Shown: positions 1 to 7,359 of the stretch, in pieces
Layout: each line of letters opens with the position of its first letter
Position numbering within the stretch: position 1 is the stretch's first letter
The notes under the pieces: generated by a model
What the model was told of the DNA's origin: nothing
Seen by the model: the letters and a program-made list of their open reading frames with translations, nothing else
Database searches by the model: none
Source: Bacteroidales bacterium
Lineage (GTDB): Bacteria; Bacteroidota; Bacteroidia; Bacteroidales; UBA4417
Reading direction: 5' to 3'
NCBI GenBank assembly: GCA_025350385.1
Contig: JANXXZ010000199.1
Span: forward strand, 1 to 11,104
Length of the DNA: 11,104 nucleotides
Program-made: the position numbers and the translations under genes

Positions 1-928
1 ACTTGTGTTCCTTAAAGGTGAAATACCTGGTCGGTAACTGGGGTGCTACTCCTATCAGACCTTCGGGTGAAACCTTCAACTGTTGCTTCACTGTATCAAT
101 TCCCCTGATGGCTACCACCGTAACCATCTGATTTTTCATCCTCCCAACTTCTGATTTAAACTGGTCAAAATAAGGTGTTACTTGATCATTCAGTCCAATG
201 ATCTTATCCCCAACTTTCAGGCCTGCTTCTTTTGCCGGGGATTTCTTGGCAAAACCAGCTATTTCAAACGGAATCCGGACGCTGATAAACTCGACCGACT
301 GGTGTTTGATCAGTTTTGAAAGAAATCCTACCGGAATGGCTATTTCCGATTTCTTACCATCCCGTTCAATCTGTATACTTTTAGCATTATCAAGAATAAT
401 ACGACCGGGAATTTTAAAAAAATCTTCCACAACCTGGTTATCCACACTCAGAATCTTATCACCGTTACGAAGACCCAGCTGTTGACCAAGCGAATCAACT
501 GTAATGCCGTATTTAACTTCATGAGTTGGAAGATACTCTTCGCCCCAGGCTGCCAAAGTAACGATGTAAATACCTGCTGCAAGTAAAATATTAACGGTGA
601 CCCCGCCCAGCATGATAATAAGGCGTTGCCAGGCCGGTTTTGACCGGAATTCCCAGTGCTGGGGTGGTAATTTCATTGCCTCTTTATCCATGGATTCATC
701 AATCATACCGGATATTTTAACATATCCTCCCAGGGGAAGCCACCCGATGCCATATTCAGTTTCCCCTTTGCGAAATTTAAAAAGCGAAAACCAGGGATCG
801 AAAAACAGGTAAAATTTCTCAACCCGGGTCTTAAATATCTTTGCAGTCAGGTAATGGCCAAACTCGTGAAATATCACAAGAATGGAAAGGCTGAGTAATA
901 ATTGTGCGGCTTTAATCAGTATAATCAT
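1..928 (-). CDS. rseP: RseP-type site-2 intramembrane metalloprotease (3' end missing)
   Basis: Membrane-embedded zinc protease of the RseP/M50 family, which cuts transmembrane anti-sigma factors and leftover signal peptides within the inner membrane. The frame is open from ATG at 928 to the left edge, giving 309 residues of a protein usually about 440 long, so the C-terminal membrane part is missing. The first membrane helix carries the zinc motif HEFGH at residues 21-25 (H21 and H25 ligands, E22 catalytic). WLPLGGYVKISGM at 63-75 and GGVTVN at 108-113 match the family's conserved G-x-x-x-x-N region in the next helix. Two PDZ-like segments follow, about 135-190 and 225-290, as is usual for RseP. 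It lies downstream of dxr on the same strand, a common bacterial order. The 250-nt gap to dxr holds a heptamer repeat array, so the two genes may not be tightly co-transcribed. No Shine-Dalgarno sequence is visible. Confidence 0.93.
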   Translation of the reverse strand, partial: MIILIKAAQLLLSLSILVIFHEFGHYLTAKIFKTRVEKFYLFFDPWFSLFKFRKGETEYGIGWLPLGGYVKISGMIDESMDKEAMKLPPQHWEFRSKPAWQRLIIMLGGVTVNILLAAGIYIVTLAAWGEEYLPTHEVKYGITVDSLGQQLGLRNGDKILSVDNQVVEDFFKIPGRIILDNAKSIQIERDGKKSEIAIPVGFLSKLIKHQSVEFISVRIPFEIAGFAKKSPAKEAGLKVGDKIIGLNDQVTPYFDQFKSEVGRMKNQMVTVVAIRGIDTVKQQLKVSPEGLIGVAPQLPTRYFTFKEHK

Positions 929-963
929 GGAGTGGTGTTACGTTATGGTGTTGCGGAGGTGAT

Positions 964-1081
964 TGTTATTGGTTATTGGTTATTGGTTATTTGTTAATTG
1001 TGATTTGCTATTTGTTACTTGCGTAGTTTTTCCTAAATGTATATCCGACAACGAATAACCGATAACTGTTAACTAATAACT
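964..1081. repeat. Inverted pair of degenerate heptamer arrays
   Basis: The gap between dxr and rseP holds eight consecutive 7-nt units at 964-1019: tgttatt, ggttatt three times, tgttaat, tgtgatt, tgctatt, tgttact. After a roughly 34-nt spacer, four units of the opposite sense lie at 1054-1081: aataacc, gataact, gttaact, aataact. Because the right units are reverse complements of the left consensus, the arms can pair into an imperfect AT-rich hairpin. The period of exactly seven is read directly; the function is unknown. The transcript of dxr and rseP would cross it, so it could act as a weak processing or attenuation structure, which is inference. It lacks the spacer pattern of a CRISPR array and codes for nothing convincing. 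Confidence 0.75.
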
Positions 1082-1178
1082 TTTGGGAAATTCAAATTAA
1101 CAAGTAAGTTATGATAAAAGTATTTCATCAGACCATTTGCCTTTTTCAATCTGCTTGCAGTTGGCAAAGGTAATGCTA

Positions 1179-2342
1179 TCATTCATTCATTTTACGAAGG
1201 ATTTCAGTTGCGAGCAATCGCGTATTGTGATCGGTGTTAACATAATCGTTGTAATCGGGTTTAGAAATGAAATCTGCTTCAAGCATACAATTTTCAATGA
1301 GTCGCGGAATTCCGAGAAAGTCAATTTCATCGCGAAGAAATGCATGAACCGCCACTTCATCGGCAGCGTTCAGGATGCAGGGCATATTTCCGCCGGCTTT
1401 CATAGCCCCGTATGCCAGCTCCAGACACTGAAAACTTTCCGGATCCGGTCTTTGAAAACTAAGCAGTGGAAAGTCGGCCAAATTAAGCCTGGGAAATGAT
1501 GAAGTCAGCCGCTGAGGATATGACAATGCGTATTGGATTGGCAATCGCATATCCGGCAATCCCATTTGTGCCTTTATTGAGCCATCAGCAAACTGAACCA
1601 TTGAGTGAACAATACTCTGCGGATGCACCAGTACTTCTATTTGTTCCGGCTTCAGGCTGAAAAGCCATCTGGCTTCAATAATTTCAAGTCCTTTATTCAT
1701 CATGGTTGCCGAATCGATGGTAACCTTGCACCCCATTTTCCAGTTGGGATGCTTGAGAGCATCTTCTTTAGTAACATGGGCAAGATCTTCGCGGTTCATC
1801 CCCCTGAATGGTCCGCCGGAAGCGGTAAGGATTATTTTTTCAACCGGGTTGTGGAATTCACCGGCAAGGCATTGAAAAATAGCTGAATGTTCCGAATCGA
1901 CAGGATAAATGTTCACTCCTTTTTCGCGGGCAAGGCCGGTAACCAGTTCGCCTGCCACAACAAGGGTTTCCTTATTGGCAAGAGCAATGTTCTTTCCAGC
2001 TTTGATTGCTTCAAGCGTCGGTTTTAACCCCGAAAAACCTACCAGGGCGACCAGCACCATATCAATCGTTTCCATAGAAACTACCTGGCTGATGGCTGCA
2101 TCCCCGGTATAAACCTTGACATTAAAGGGATCAAGAGCTTCGGATACTTTTTCGTACATACTCTCCTTGCCGATCACAACCACGTTGGGCTTGAATTCCA
2201 ATGCCTGCCTGATAAGCAGTGCAGCATTCGAATGCGCAGTAAGCACTTCCACATCAAGTTCACGTGGATGTTCGCGTATAACTTCGAGTGCCTGGGTTCC
2301 GATTGAACCGGTTGAGCCTAATATGGCGATGCGACGTTTCAG
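1179..2342 (-). CDS. dxr: 1-deoxy-D-xylulose 5-phosphate reductoisomerase
   Basis: Converts 1-deoxy-D-xylulose 5-phosphate to 2-C-methyl-D-erythritol 4-phosphate with NADPH and a divalent metal, the committed step of the MEP isoprenoid pathway in the cytoplasm. Counted from CTG at 2342 it has 387 residues, normal for the family. GSTGSIG at 9-15 is the NADPH-binding turn. PVDSEHSA holds the metal and substrate residues D149, S150 and E151. HPNW at about 198-201 is the flexible active-site loop, and DSATMMNKGLE ends at metal-ligand E220, with E223 shortly after. The start is odd: an in-frame TAA lies five codons upstream of the Rossmann motif's leader, and no ATG, GTG or TTG occurs before GSTGSIG. 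CTG sits exactly where homologues have their initiator Met (followed by KRRIAILGSTG). Starting at the later GTG codons would delete the cofactor site. A true CTG start or an ATG-to-CTG change or assembly error are the options. It follows the M23 gene by 91 nt. Confidence 0.95.
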   Translation of the reverse strand: MKRRIAILGSTGSIGTQALEVIREHPRELDVEVLTAHSNAALLIRQALEFKPNVVVIGKESMYEKVSEALDPFNVKVYTGDAAISQVVSMETIDMVLVALVGFSGLKPTLEAIKAGKNIALANKETLVVAGELVTGLAREKGVNIYPVDSEHSAIFQCLAGEFHNPVEKIILTASGGPFRGMNREDLAHVTKEDALKHPNWKMGCKVTIDSATMMNKGLEIIEARWLFSLKPEQIEVLVHPQSIVHSMVQFADGSIKAQMGLPDMRLPIQYALSYPQRLTSSFPRLNLADFPLLSFQRPDPESFQCLELAYGAMKAGGNMPCILNAADEVAVHAFLRDEIDFLGIPRLIENCMLEADFISKPDYNDYVNTDHNTRLLATEILRKMNE

Positions 2343-2433
2343 GAGAAAGAGAGTTTAAATTATATAATTATAAATGAGGATGCCGGAATGTTCTCAGGAG
2401 CCAAACCAACTATCTTCTTTAAGCTTCCCGAAG

Positions 2434-3330
2434 TTAAAAAACAATATAATCCTTCGGGTTTACCGGGTTTCCGTTGATCCAGATTTCGAGGTGCAAATGA
2501 GGTCCTGTGCTGAGTTCACCTGATTCGCCAATGATAGCGATGCTTTCACCGGCACGGACAAAACTTCCCTCTTTTTTAAGCAATACTGAATTATGCTTGT
2601 AAATGGAAATGATATTTCCCGGATGCTGAAGGGCAATCGTATAACCTGTTTCAATAGTCCAGCCTGCAAAAATTACGGTTCCGTCCTGTATTGCCTTTAT
2701 TGCTTCATCGCGGTTGGCTACAATGTCAATACCATAATGTGCAGCGACCGGGTTAAAGTCAGAGGTAACAATTCCTTTGAGAGGTGAATAAAAAGTCAAG
2801 TTTCTCACTTGCGAAACCTGACTTTTTGAGGATTCCTCGGCCCGGAAAAGATTGTACTTACTCTGGTTTTCGTAATCGGCTCGAAGAAGCGAATCTTCTT
2901 TGGATCGTTTGTCAGTGATATTTTTGTAATTTTTCAATGCAGCAGTATCTGCCGGCAAAGCACGTGTCACCTGCAAATCTTCCCCGCCCAAAACGTTTCT
3001 CAGGTTCTTAAGATACTGCTCATTAGCTTTGAGGGAGCGCCCCACGCTATCGGACCGGAGTTGCAATTCGTAAATTCGGCGCTGCATGGTTACATCAGTG
3101 TATCCGGGAATATATTCCTTAAGCGGGGTAAATGCGATGATGTAAGTGGTAATAAAAACAAGGATAATTGAAAGCAGGCCAATAGCTACAAACACGTTAA
3201 GGCGGGATAAACTGATGGAAAGTCTTTCCTCGAAGGTTTCCTCATTCAGAATAACCAGGCGGTATTTGTCGCGAATCCTCTGCAGCATAAGCTGCCAGAT
3301 TTTCCTTCCTTCTGTTTTGAATCCACTCAT
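2434..3330 (-). CDS. Membrane-anchored M23 (LytM-type) metallopeptidase
   Basis: Probable peptidoglycan endopeptidase or a regulator of wall hydrolysis, anchored in the inner membrane with its catalytic domain in the periplasm. From ATG at 3330 it has 298 residues. The cytoplasmic N-terminus includes KYRLVILNEETFEE, a segment I recognise from Bacteroidales homologues. A single membrane helix lies at about 45-68 and is followed by a charged, probably coiled-coil linker to about residue 175. The C-terminal M23 domain has HYGID (H198, D202) and HLH (H278, H280), so the zinc ligands are intact, unlike degenerate LytM activators. An in-frame TTG at 3363 would add 11 residues, but it falls in an AT-rich promoter-like stretch, so ATG is preferred. 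It heads the minus-strand cluster that continues with dxr. The 243-nt region before it is shared with the divergent porW/sprE gene. Confidence 0.9.
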   Translation of the reverse strand: MSGFKTEGRKIWQLMLQRIRDKYRLVILNEETFEERLSISLSRLNVFVAIGLLSIILVFITTYIIAFTPLKEYIPGYTDVTMQRRIYELQLRSDSVGRSLKANEQYLKNLRNVLGGEDLQVTRALPADTAALKNYKNITDKRSKEDSLLRADYENQSKYNLFRAEESSKSQVSQVRNLTFYSPLKGIVTSDFNPVAAHYGIDIVANRDEAIKAIQDGTVIFAGWTIETGYTIALQHPGNIISIYKHNSVLLKKEGSFVRAGESIAIIGESGELSTGPHLHLEIWINGNPVNPKDYIVF

Positions 3331-3536
3331 CGTTTCGGCAACCGGGCCGGCATTTTTCTGCAAATATCTAAAAAAACTACAAGCATGTCATTAAAACACT
3401 CCGATACAGGGTAATTGATTTAGTATTATTTAACTAAACGCCCCTTTAGAAATTCCTGCATACCTTTATCCGCACCAATACTTCAAACTATTACATGGAT
3501 TTGGGAACTATTAGCTGCACTTTGGAAAAAATAAAA

Positions 3537-3544
3537 TAATTTTG
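3537..3544 (+). promoter_or_regulatory. Bacteroidota -7 box for porW/sprE
   Basis: TAATTTTG fits the Bacteroidota -7 consensus TAnnTTTG and lies 62 nt before the TTG start of porW/sprE in the divergent intergenic region. A TTTG at 3521-3524 is too close (12 nt) to be the usual -33 element, which normally sits about 19-21 nt upstream, so only the -7 box is supported. Confidence 0.5.
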
Positions 3545-3606
3545 CAGACTTTGAGTTAATACGTTATCGACTTACCTTAATTCGGGGTTAATAAAACAAT
3601 CTGCTC

Positions 3607-6324
3607 TTGAAACAACGCCTTCGCACAAAAATATTCTTATCCATAGCCTTGCTCGGGAGCATGATCCTTGCCATTTCCTGTTCGACCAAGAAAAATACCT
3701 TTACCCGCAGGGTTTATCATAACCTTACCACTCATTATAATATCTACTGGAACGGAAACGAAAGTTTCAAAAACGGGCTTGCTGATCTCAATAAAAATTT
3801 ACGCGATAACTATAATAAAATACTTTTAGTCAATAATTATGGTACGGCCGACGATTCGCGTAAAATTTATTCAGCCATGGACAGGGCTATCGAGAAAGCC
3901 ACGATAGCCATTCAACGTCATTCCCTATATTTTAAGAAAACAGAGTATAACCGTTGGATTGATGATTGTTACATGCTTATAGGTAAAGCGCAGTTTTATA
4001 AACAGGATTATAATTCGGCACGCCGAACCTTTGACTTCGTGATGAAACAATATATTGACAACCCGGTTCAGTATGAGGCTTTGCTCTGGCAGATAAAAAC
4101 GAATATCCAGCAGAAAAAATATGAAGATGCGTTTACACAGCTTGACCAGCTTGACGGGCTGGTGAGCAAGGAAAAAGTCCCATTTTCTGTACGACGCGAC
4201 ATCCCGTTGGTATATGCTGATTATTATATCCTAAATAACAACCTCTCAACTGCAAAAACTTACCTTGAACAAGGCCTTGAACTTACAACCGACCGTAAAT
4301 TCAAAATGCGGCTCGATTATATTCTTGCCCAGATAAACCAACAGGACAAGAACTTCCCCAAAGCCACGGAGTATTATACCAGGGTGATCAAAGGCCCTGC
4401 TTCATTCGAGATGGCTTTTAATGCCCGCATTAATATGGCGAGATCGTTTGATATCTACTCGGGCGACAAATCCAACCTGCAGAAGCAACTCCGGAAAATG
4501 CTGAAAGATGGCAAAAACAAGGATTTCCGCGACCAGATTTATTTTGCTCTTTCCGAACTGGCTGAACTTGATAAGAACGACACCCTGGTAATGCATTACC
4601 TTAAACTATCGGTAGGAACCAGTGTGAACAATGATTATCAAAAAACCACCTCAGCGCTGAAACTGGCTAATATGAGCTTCGACCGGCTCAATTATGAGAA
4701 TGCCAAAGCCTATTACGACACAACGCTGCAGGTTTTACCCAAAGATTATCCTGATTATGAGGCTATCAACAACCGGACACTTACACTTTCCGATTTGATA
4801 ACAAACCTCCAGGTTGTTCAATATGAGGACAGTATGCAGAGACTGGGACGTATACCCGAAGCTGAGCTTACAGCCATTATCCAGAAAGTAATTGACGAAT
4901 ATAACCGGAAGGAAAAACAAAGGCTGGAAGAGGAACAACAGCAACAGATGGATATTGCCATGGCCGGTAATACTCCGAATTTGCGTAACGAACGTATCCA
5001 GGACCTGGGTGGTGGCGGATGGTATTTTAATAATCCCGCAGCTATCAGTTTAGGTTACTCGGAATTTATGCGGAAATGGGGCCGCCGAAAACTTGAAGAT
5101 AACTGGAGGTTATCAAACAAACGGGCTGTTGCCAATTTTTCGCCTGATGAAGCCGACAACACGCAAAAAGTTCCTGGCGATTCACTTGCTCCCGATTCAA
5201 AAACTAAAAAAGGAGCAGCCGTGAACCCGAAAGATCCTAAAACCTACCTGCAGCTGATTCCAAAATCGCCTGAGGCAATTGCAGCTTCCAATGATAAAAT
5301 ATCGGAAGCTTTGCTCAACCTGGGATATATATACAAGGACGGCTTAAAGGATATAACTAAATCAGTTCAGGCATTCGAGGATTTGCTCAGCCGTTTCCCC
5401 GACACCAAGGAAGCCCTGCGGATTTATTACCAGTTATACCTTATGGGTAAGGATATCCCGGACGAAGTAATGGCTGCCAAATACAAGGATAAAATAATTG
5501 CAGGGTATGGCGATAGTGATTATGCCATGATCATTGAAAACCCTGATTATAACAAGGAAGTCCTCGCAAAGAAAAACCGCGTTCAAAGCCTTTATGAAGA
5601 AACCTACCAGGCATTCAGCCGCGGACAGTACAGGATGGTACTCCTATACAGTAATGAGGCTTTAAGTACCTATCAAGACAAGGACCTCCTTCCAAAATTT
5701 GAATACCTGAGGGCACTATCGGTAGGCAAAACAGAAAATATGGATACGATGCTGGTATTACTTAACAAGATGGTTAAAGTATATCCGAACAGTTCTGTTA
5801 CCCCTATGGCGAAAGAACTTATCCAGAAATACGGTAAAAATGCCCCTGTCGCTGCAATTGTTCAGCCTTCAGCTAATCAGCCTGCCGGGGCTAATAACCC
5901 GTCTCCATCCCAGGCATCCGGTTTCACAACATCTACGGATACTGTTGTTCCGACCATTTACAAATATTCTCCGGGTCAGACCCATTTTTATATCATAATG
6001 CTGAACGAAGCCCGTGTGAATGTAAGTGCCACTAAAATCAGGCTGACTGACTTTATATCAAAGAGTTTCAACAATGATAACCTTTCGGTAAATGCTATAG
6101 TGCTGGATGGAGGCTGGCAAATGATTACCATCAGCAGTTTCCGTAATAGTCAGGCTGCCATGAACTTTTACGGTGCGGTGAAACTCAGCGATTATGTGAT
6201 GGCTCCTATCAAGGAAGGGGACTCAAAACAATTCATTATTTCAATGGAGAATTATCCCATATTTTACCGTGAGAAAAAATATGACGGCTATATCAATTTC
6301 TTCAATAAAAATTATTCCAAATAG
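3607..6324 (+). CDS. porW: Type IX secretion TPR lipoprotein PorW/SprE
   Basis: Large periplasmic TPR lipoprotein of the type IX secretion system (PorW in Porphyromonas, SprE in Flavobacterium). It is thought to link the PorK/PorN ring to the Sov/SprA translocon. The protein has 905 residues. The N-terminus is a lipoprotein signal: basic MKQRLRTK, a hydrophobic stretch, then LAISC with the lipidated Cys at 25. TPR-like helical pairs span about 100-380. A short charged coiled coil (about 431-449) precedes the Gly-rich GGGGWYFNNP (from about 468) and the KWGRR region near 492, a hallmark of this family. More TPRs follow at about 565-690, then a Pro/Ser/Asn linker near 748-775 and a compact C-terminal domain from about 790. 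The start is TTG: an in-frame TAA lies at 3592-3594 and no ATG occurs before the signal peptide. The bactofilin and atpZ genes downstream are familiar neighbours. porW is the Porphyromonas name and sprE the Flavobacterium name. Confidence 0.87.
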   Translation: MKQRLRTKIFLSIALLGSMILAISCSTKKNTFTRRVYHNLTTHYNIYWNGNESFKNGLADLNKNLRDNYNKILLVNNYGTADDSRKIYSAMDRAIEKATIAIQRHSLYFKKTEYNRWIDDCYMLIGKAQFYKQDYNSARRTFDFVMKQYIDNPVQYEALLWQIKTNIQQKKYEDAFTQLDQLDGLVSKEKVPFSVRRDIPLVYADYYILNNNLSTAKTYLEQGLELTTDRKFKMRLDYILAQINQQDKNFPKATEYYTRVIKGPASFEMAFNARINMARSFDIYSGDKSNLQKQLRKMLKDGKNKDFRDQIYFALSELAELDKNDTLVMHYLKLSVGTSVNNDYQKTTSALKLANMSFDRLNYENAKAYYDTTLQVLPKDYPDYEAINNRTLTLSDLITNLQVVQYEDSMQRLGRIPEAELTAIIQKVIDEYNRKEKQRLEEEQQQQMDIAMAGNTPNLRNERIQDLGGGGWYFNNPAAISLGYSEFMRKWGRRKLEDNWRLSNKRAVANFSPDEADNTQKVPGDSLAPDSKTKKGAAVNPKDPKTYLQLIPKSPEAIAASNDKISEALLNLGYIYKDGLKDITKSVQAFEDLLSRFPDTKEALRIYYQLYLMGKDIPDEVMAAKYKDKIIAGYGDSDYAMIIENPDYNKEVLAKKNRVQSLYEETYQAFSRGQYRMVLLYSNEALSTYQDKDLLPKFEYLRALSVGKTENMDTMLVLLNKMVKVYPNSSVTPMAKELIQKYGKNAPVAAIVQPSANQPAGANNPSPSQASGFTTSTDTVVPTIYKYSPGQTHFYIIMLNEARVNVSATKIRLTDFISKSFNNDNLSVNAIVLDGGWQMITISSFRNSQAAMNFYGAVKLSDYVMAPIKEGDSKQFIISMENYPIFYREKKYDGYINFFNKNYSK

Positions 6325-6330
6325 CTGAAT

Positions 6331-6353
6331 GACTGATCTTTCAGTCTTATTTT
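6331..6353 (+). terminator. Probable rho-independent terminator after porW/sprE
   Basis: GACTGA and TCAGTC form a perfect 6-bp stem around a TCTT loop, followed by TTATTTT. It starts 7 nt after the porW/sprE stop codon. The stem is short and only half GC, so termination may be partial. Confidence 0.6.
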
Positions 6354-6361
6354 CGATTACA

Positions 6362-6404
6362 GGCCGATATTGATTATTCCTGGGAAAAAAGGGAATATCC
6401 GGCC
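6362..6404. other. Long stem-loop between porW/sprE and bactofilin
   Basis: GGCCGATATT at 6362-6371 pairs with AATATC plus GGCC at 6394-6404, leaving one bulged C, to give ten base pairs around a 22-nt loop. The loop itself contains TTCC and GGAA that could pair. No T-run follows on either strand, so this is not a standard terminator. It could protect transcript ends or bind a regulator; that is inference only. Confidence 0.4.
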
Positions 6405-6421
6405 ATACCTCAGATTAAAGA

Positions 6422-6443
6422 CATTCAATGTAAAATTTGAATG
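6422..6443. promoter_or_regulatory. Inverted repeat upstream of the bactofilin promoter
   Basis: CATTCAA at 6422-6428 and TTGAATG at 6437-6443 form a perfect 7-bp inverted repeat with an 8-nt centre, 29 nt before the -7 box of the bactofilin gene. The spacing and symmetry resemble an operator for a dimeric regulator, but an AT-rich repeat of this size can arise by chance. Confidence 0.25.
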
Positions 6444-6472
6444 ATATAATACGGATATGCCATTATAAGCAC

Positions 6473-6480
6473 TATTTTTG
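6473..6480 (+). promoter_or_regulatory. -7 box for the bactofilin-atpZ unit
   Basis: TATTTTTG matches TAnnTTTG and lies 27 nt before the ATG at 6508. It overlaps an in-frame upstream TTG (6478), which argues that the TTG is not the start of translation. No clear -33 element is seen. Confidence 0.5.
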
Positions 6481-6507
6481 CTTACGTCGAATTTAAATCT
6501 GCTCCGC

Positions 6508-6900
6508 ATGTCCAAAACAACTATTCCCGAAACCCCCTCAGTTAACCTAATAGGAAGTGGCACCGATATTACCGGTGATATAAGTTCCAACGGTGATATC
6601 CGGATTGATGGCACGCTTACCGGTACCATAAAATCATCCGGCAAAGTGGTAGTTGGCTCAACCGGTAAGGTTGAAGGCGAGATCATATGCCAGAATGCTG
6701 ATATTTCGGGTGAAGTGAAAGCTCATCTTAAAGTATTTGAGTTACTCAGCCTGAAAGCCAGTGCTATTGTGAGTGGTGATATTCTGACAAATAAGCTTGC
6801 TATTGAACCGGGAGCAGTATTTACCGGGGCATGCAGTATGGGCAACCACGAACAGCTAAATGAAAAAACTTTCCTTAAAGCCGAAGCAATTACTGCCTGA
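6508..6900 (+). CDS. Bactofilin (polymer-forming cytoskeletal protein)
   Basis: Bactofilins assemble without nucleotide into filaments, often on the membrane, and scaffold wall synthesis, stalks or other envelope structures. From ATG at 6508 the protein has 130 residues, typical for the family. After a short polar tail it shows the repeating short strands of a beta-helix: GDISSNGDIRIDGTLTGTI, then GKVVVGSTGKVEGEI, DISGEVKAHL and SGDILTNKLAIEPGAVF, with Gly at the turns. An upstream in-frame TTG at 6478 would add ten residues but overlaps the promoter box. Its last 41 nt overlap the start of atpZ in another frame, implying translational coupling. Position between porW/sprE and atpZ is a familiar Bacteroidota order (from memory). 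The precise cellular structure it builds cannot be told from sequence. Confidence 0.9.
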   Translation: MSKTTIPETPSVNLIGSGTDITGDISSNGDIRIDGTLTGTIKSSGKVVVGSTGKVEGEIICQNADISGEVKAHLKVFELLSLKASAIVSGDILTNKLAIEPGAVFTGACSMGNHEQLNEKTFLKAEAITA

Positions 6901-7105
6901 CGGAACACGAAAGCCCGTTGAAGGATATGCAAAGTACACCAACCTTGCATTCCAGATGCTTGCTATTATCGGAATCGGCATCTTCGCAGGGGTAAAAATT
7001 GACCAATGGCTTATCCTGAAATTTCCTGTGTTTACAGTGATTTTTTCGATACTTTCAGTTGCAGGGGCTATTTATTCAGCCATAAAAGATTTTCTCCGTA
7101 AATAA
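6860..7105 (+). CDS. atpZ: AtpZ/AtpI-family F-type ATP synthase accessory protein
   Basis: Small membrane protein of the AtpZ/AtpI type, normally encoded at the head of F-type ATP synthase operons. Family members have been linked to assembly of the c-ring and to magnesium or calcium uptake. It has 81 residues: a basic, polar N-terminus, KYTNLAFQM, a first membrane helix (about 30-46), the conserved GVKIDQWL turn at about 44-51, and a second helix (about 56-74) ending in a basic tail. That helix-turn-helix layout with the G-x-K-[IL]-D signature supports the family call. The start at 6860 lies inside the bactofilin gene (41-nt overlap) with no alternative Met before the first helix. No atpB follows; see the separate note on the broken operon context. 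Confidence 0.82.
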   Translation: MKKLSLKPKQLLPDGTRKPVEGYAKYTNLAFQMLAIIGIGIFAGVKIDQWLILKFPVFTVIFSILSVAGAIYSAIKDFLRK

Positions 7106-7158
7106 AATAGGGTCTGTTTTAGTAAATTGTAGTAACAATTCAGGTGCTTAACTCAAAC

Positions 7159-7310
7159 CAAGTTAAGGTTCCAGGTCCCGAGTTCCAATGCCAGATCAAA
7201 ATTATGCACTTACTAAAAAATGCTTGAACATAAGAAAAACTGAAGTTAGCCGTTGGCACTCGAACCGAACGAAGCGAGCTCAGCGAAGCTAAACCCGGCA
7301 CTTGGCACTT
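7159..7310. repeat. Two opposed heptamer arrays in the atpZ-AtpI-like gap
   Basis: The 254-nt gap after atpZ contains no gene but two 7-nt periodic blocks. Left block, 7159-7193: caagtta, aggttcc, aggtccc, gagttcc, aatgcca. Right block, 7255-7310, eight units in constant phase: ggcactc, gaaccga, acgaagc, gagctca, gcgaagc, taaaccc, ggcactt, ggcactt. Positions 7182-7193 can pair with 7254-7265 at 10 of 12 positions, so the blocks are opposed as in the 964-1081 array, though the base sequence differs (GC-richer). The phase is read directly; folding and function are inference. An additional 6-bp inverted repeat, CTTAAC and GTTAAG (7147-7167), touches the left block. Confidence 0.65.
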
Positions 7311-7359
7311 CTTTAAGAAAGCATTAACCTACCATAAATTAAAACACAACTATAAAAAA

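Noticed and set aside
964..1081. Heptamer array considered as a CRISPR array
   Set aside because: Units are 7 nt, directly adjoining and degenerate; there are no unique spacers and no cas genes.
1137..1499. 120-codon plus-strand open frame over the end of dxr
   Set aside because: It is antisense to a well-supported dxr, has no recognisable motif and its composition follows the opposite strand.
3330..3363. TTG start at 3363 for the M23 peptidase
   Set aside because: It sits in AT-rich promoter-like DNA, and the ATG at 3330 gives an N-terminus of about the length I recall for homologues.
6357..6686. 109-codon minus-strand open frame over the bactofilin gene
   Set aside because: Shadow of the bactofilin coding strand; the Pro/Ser/Thr-rich product reflects the complement of Gly and Asp codons.
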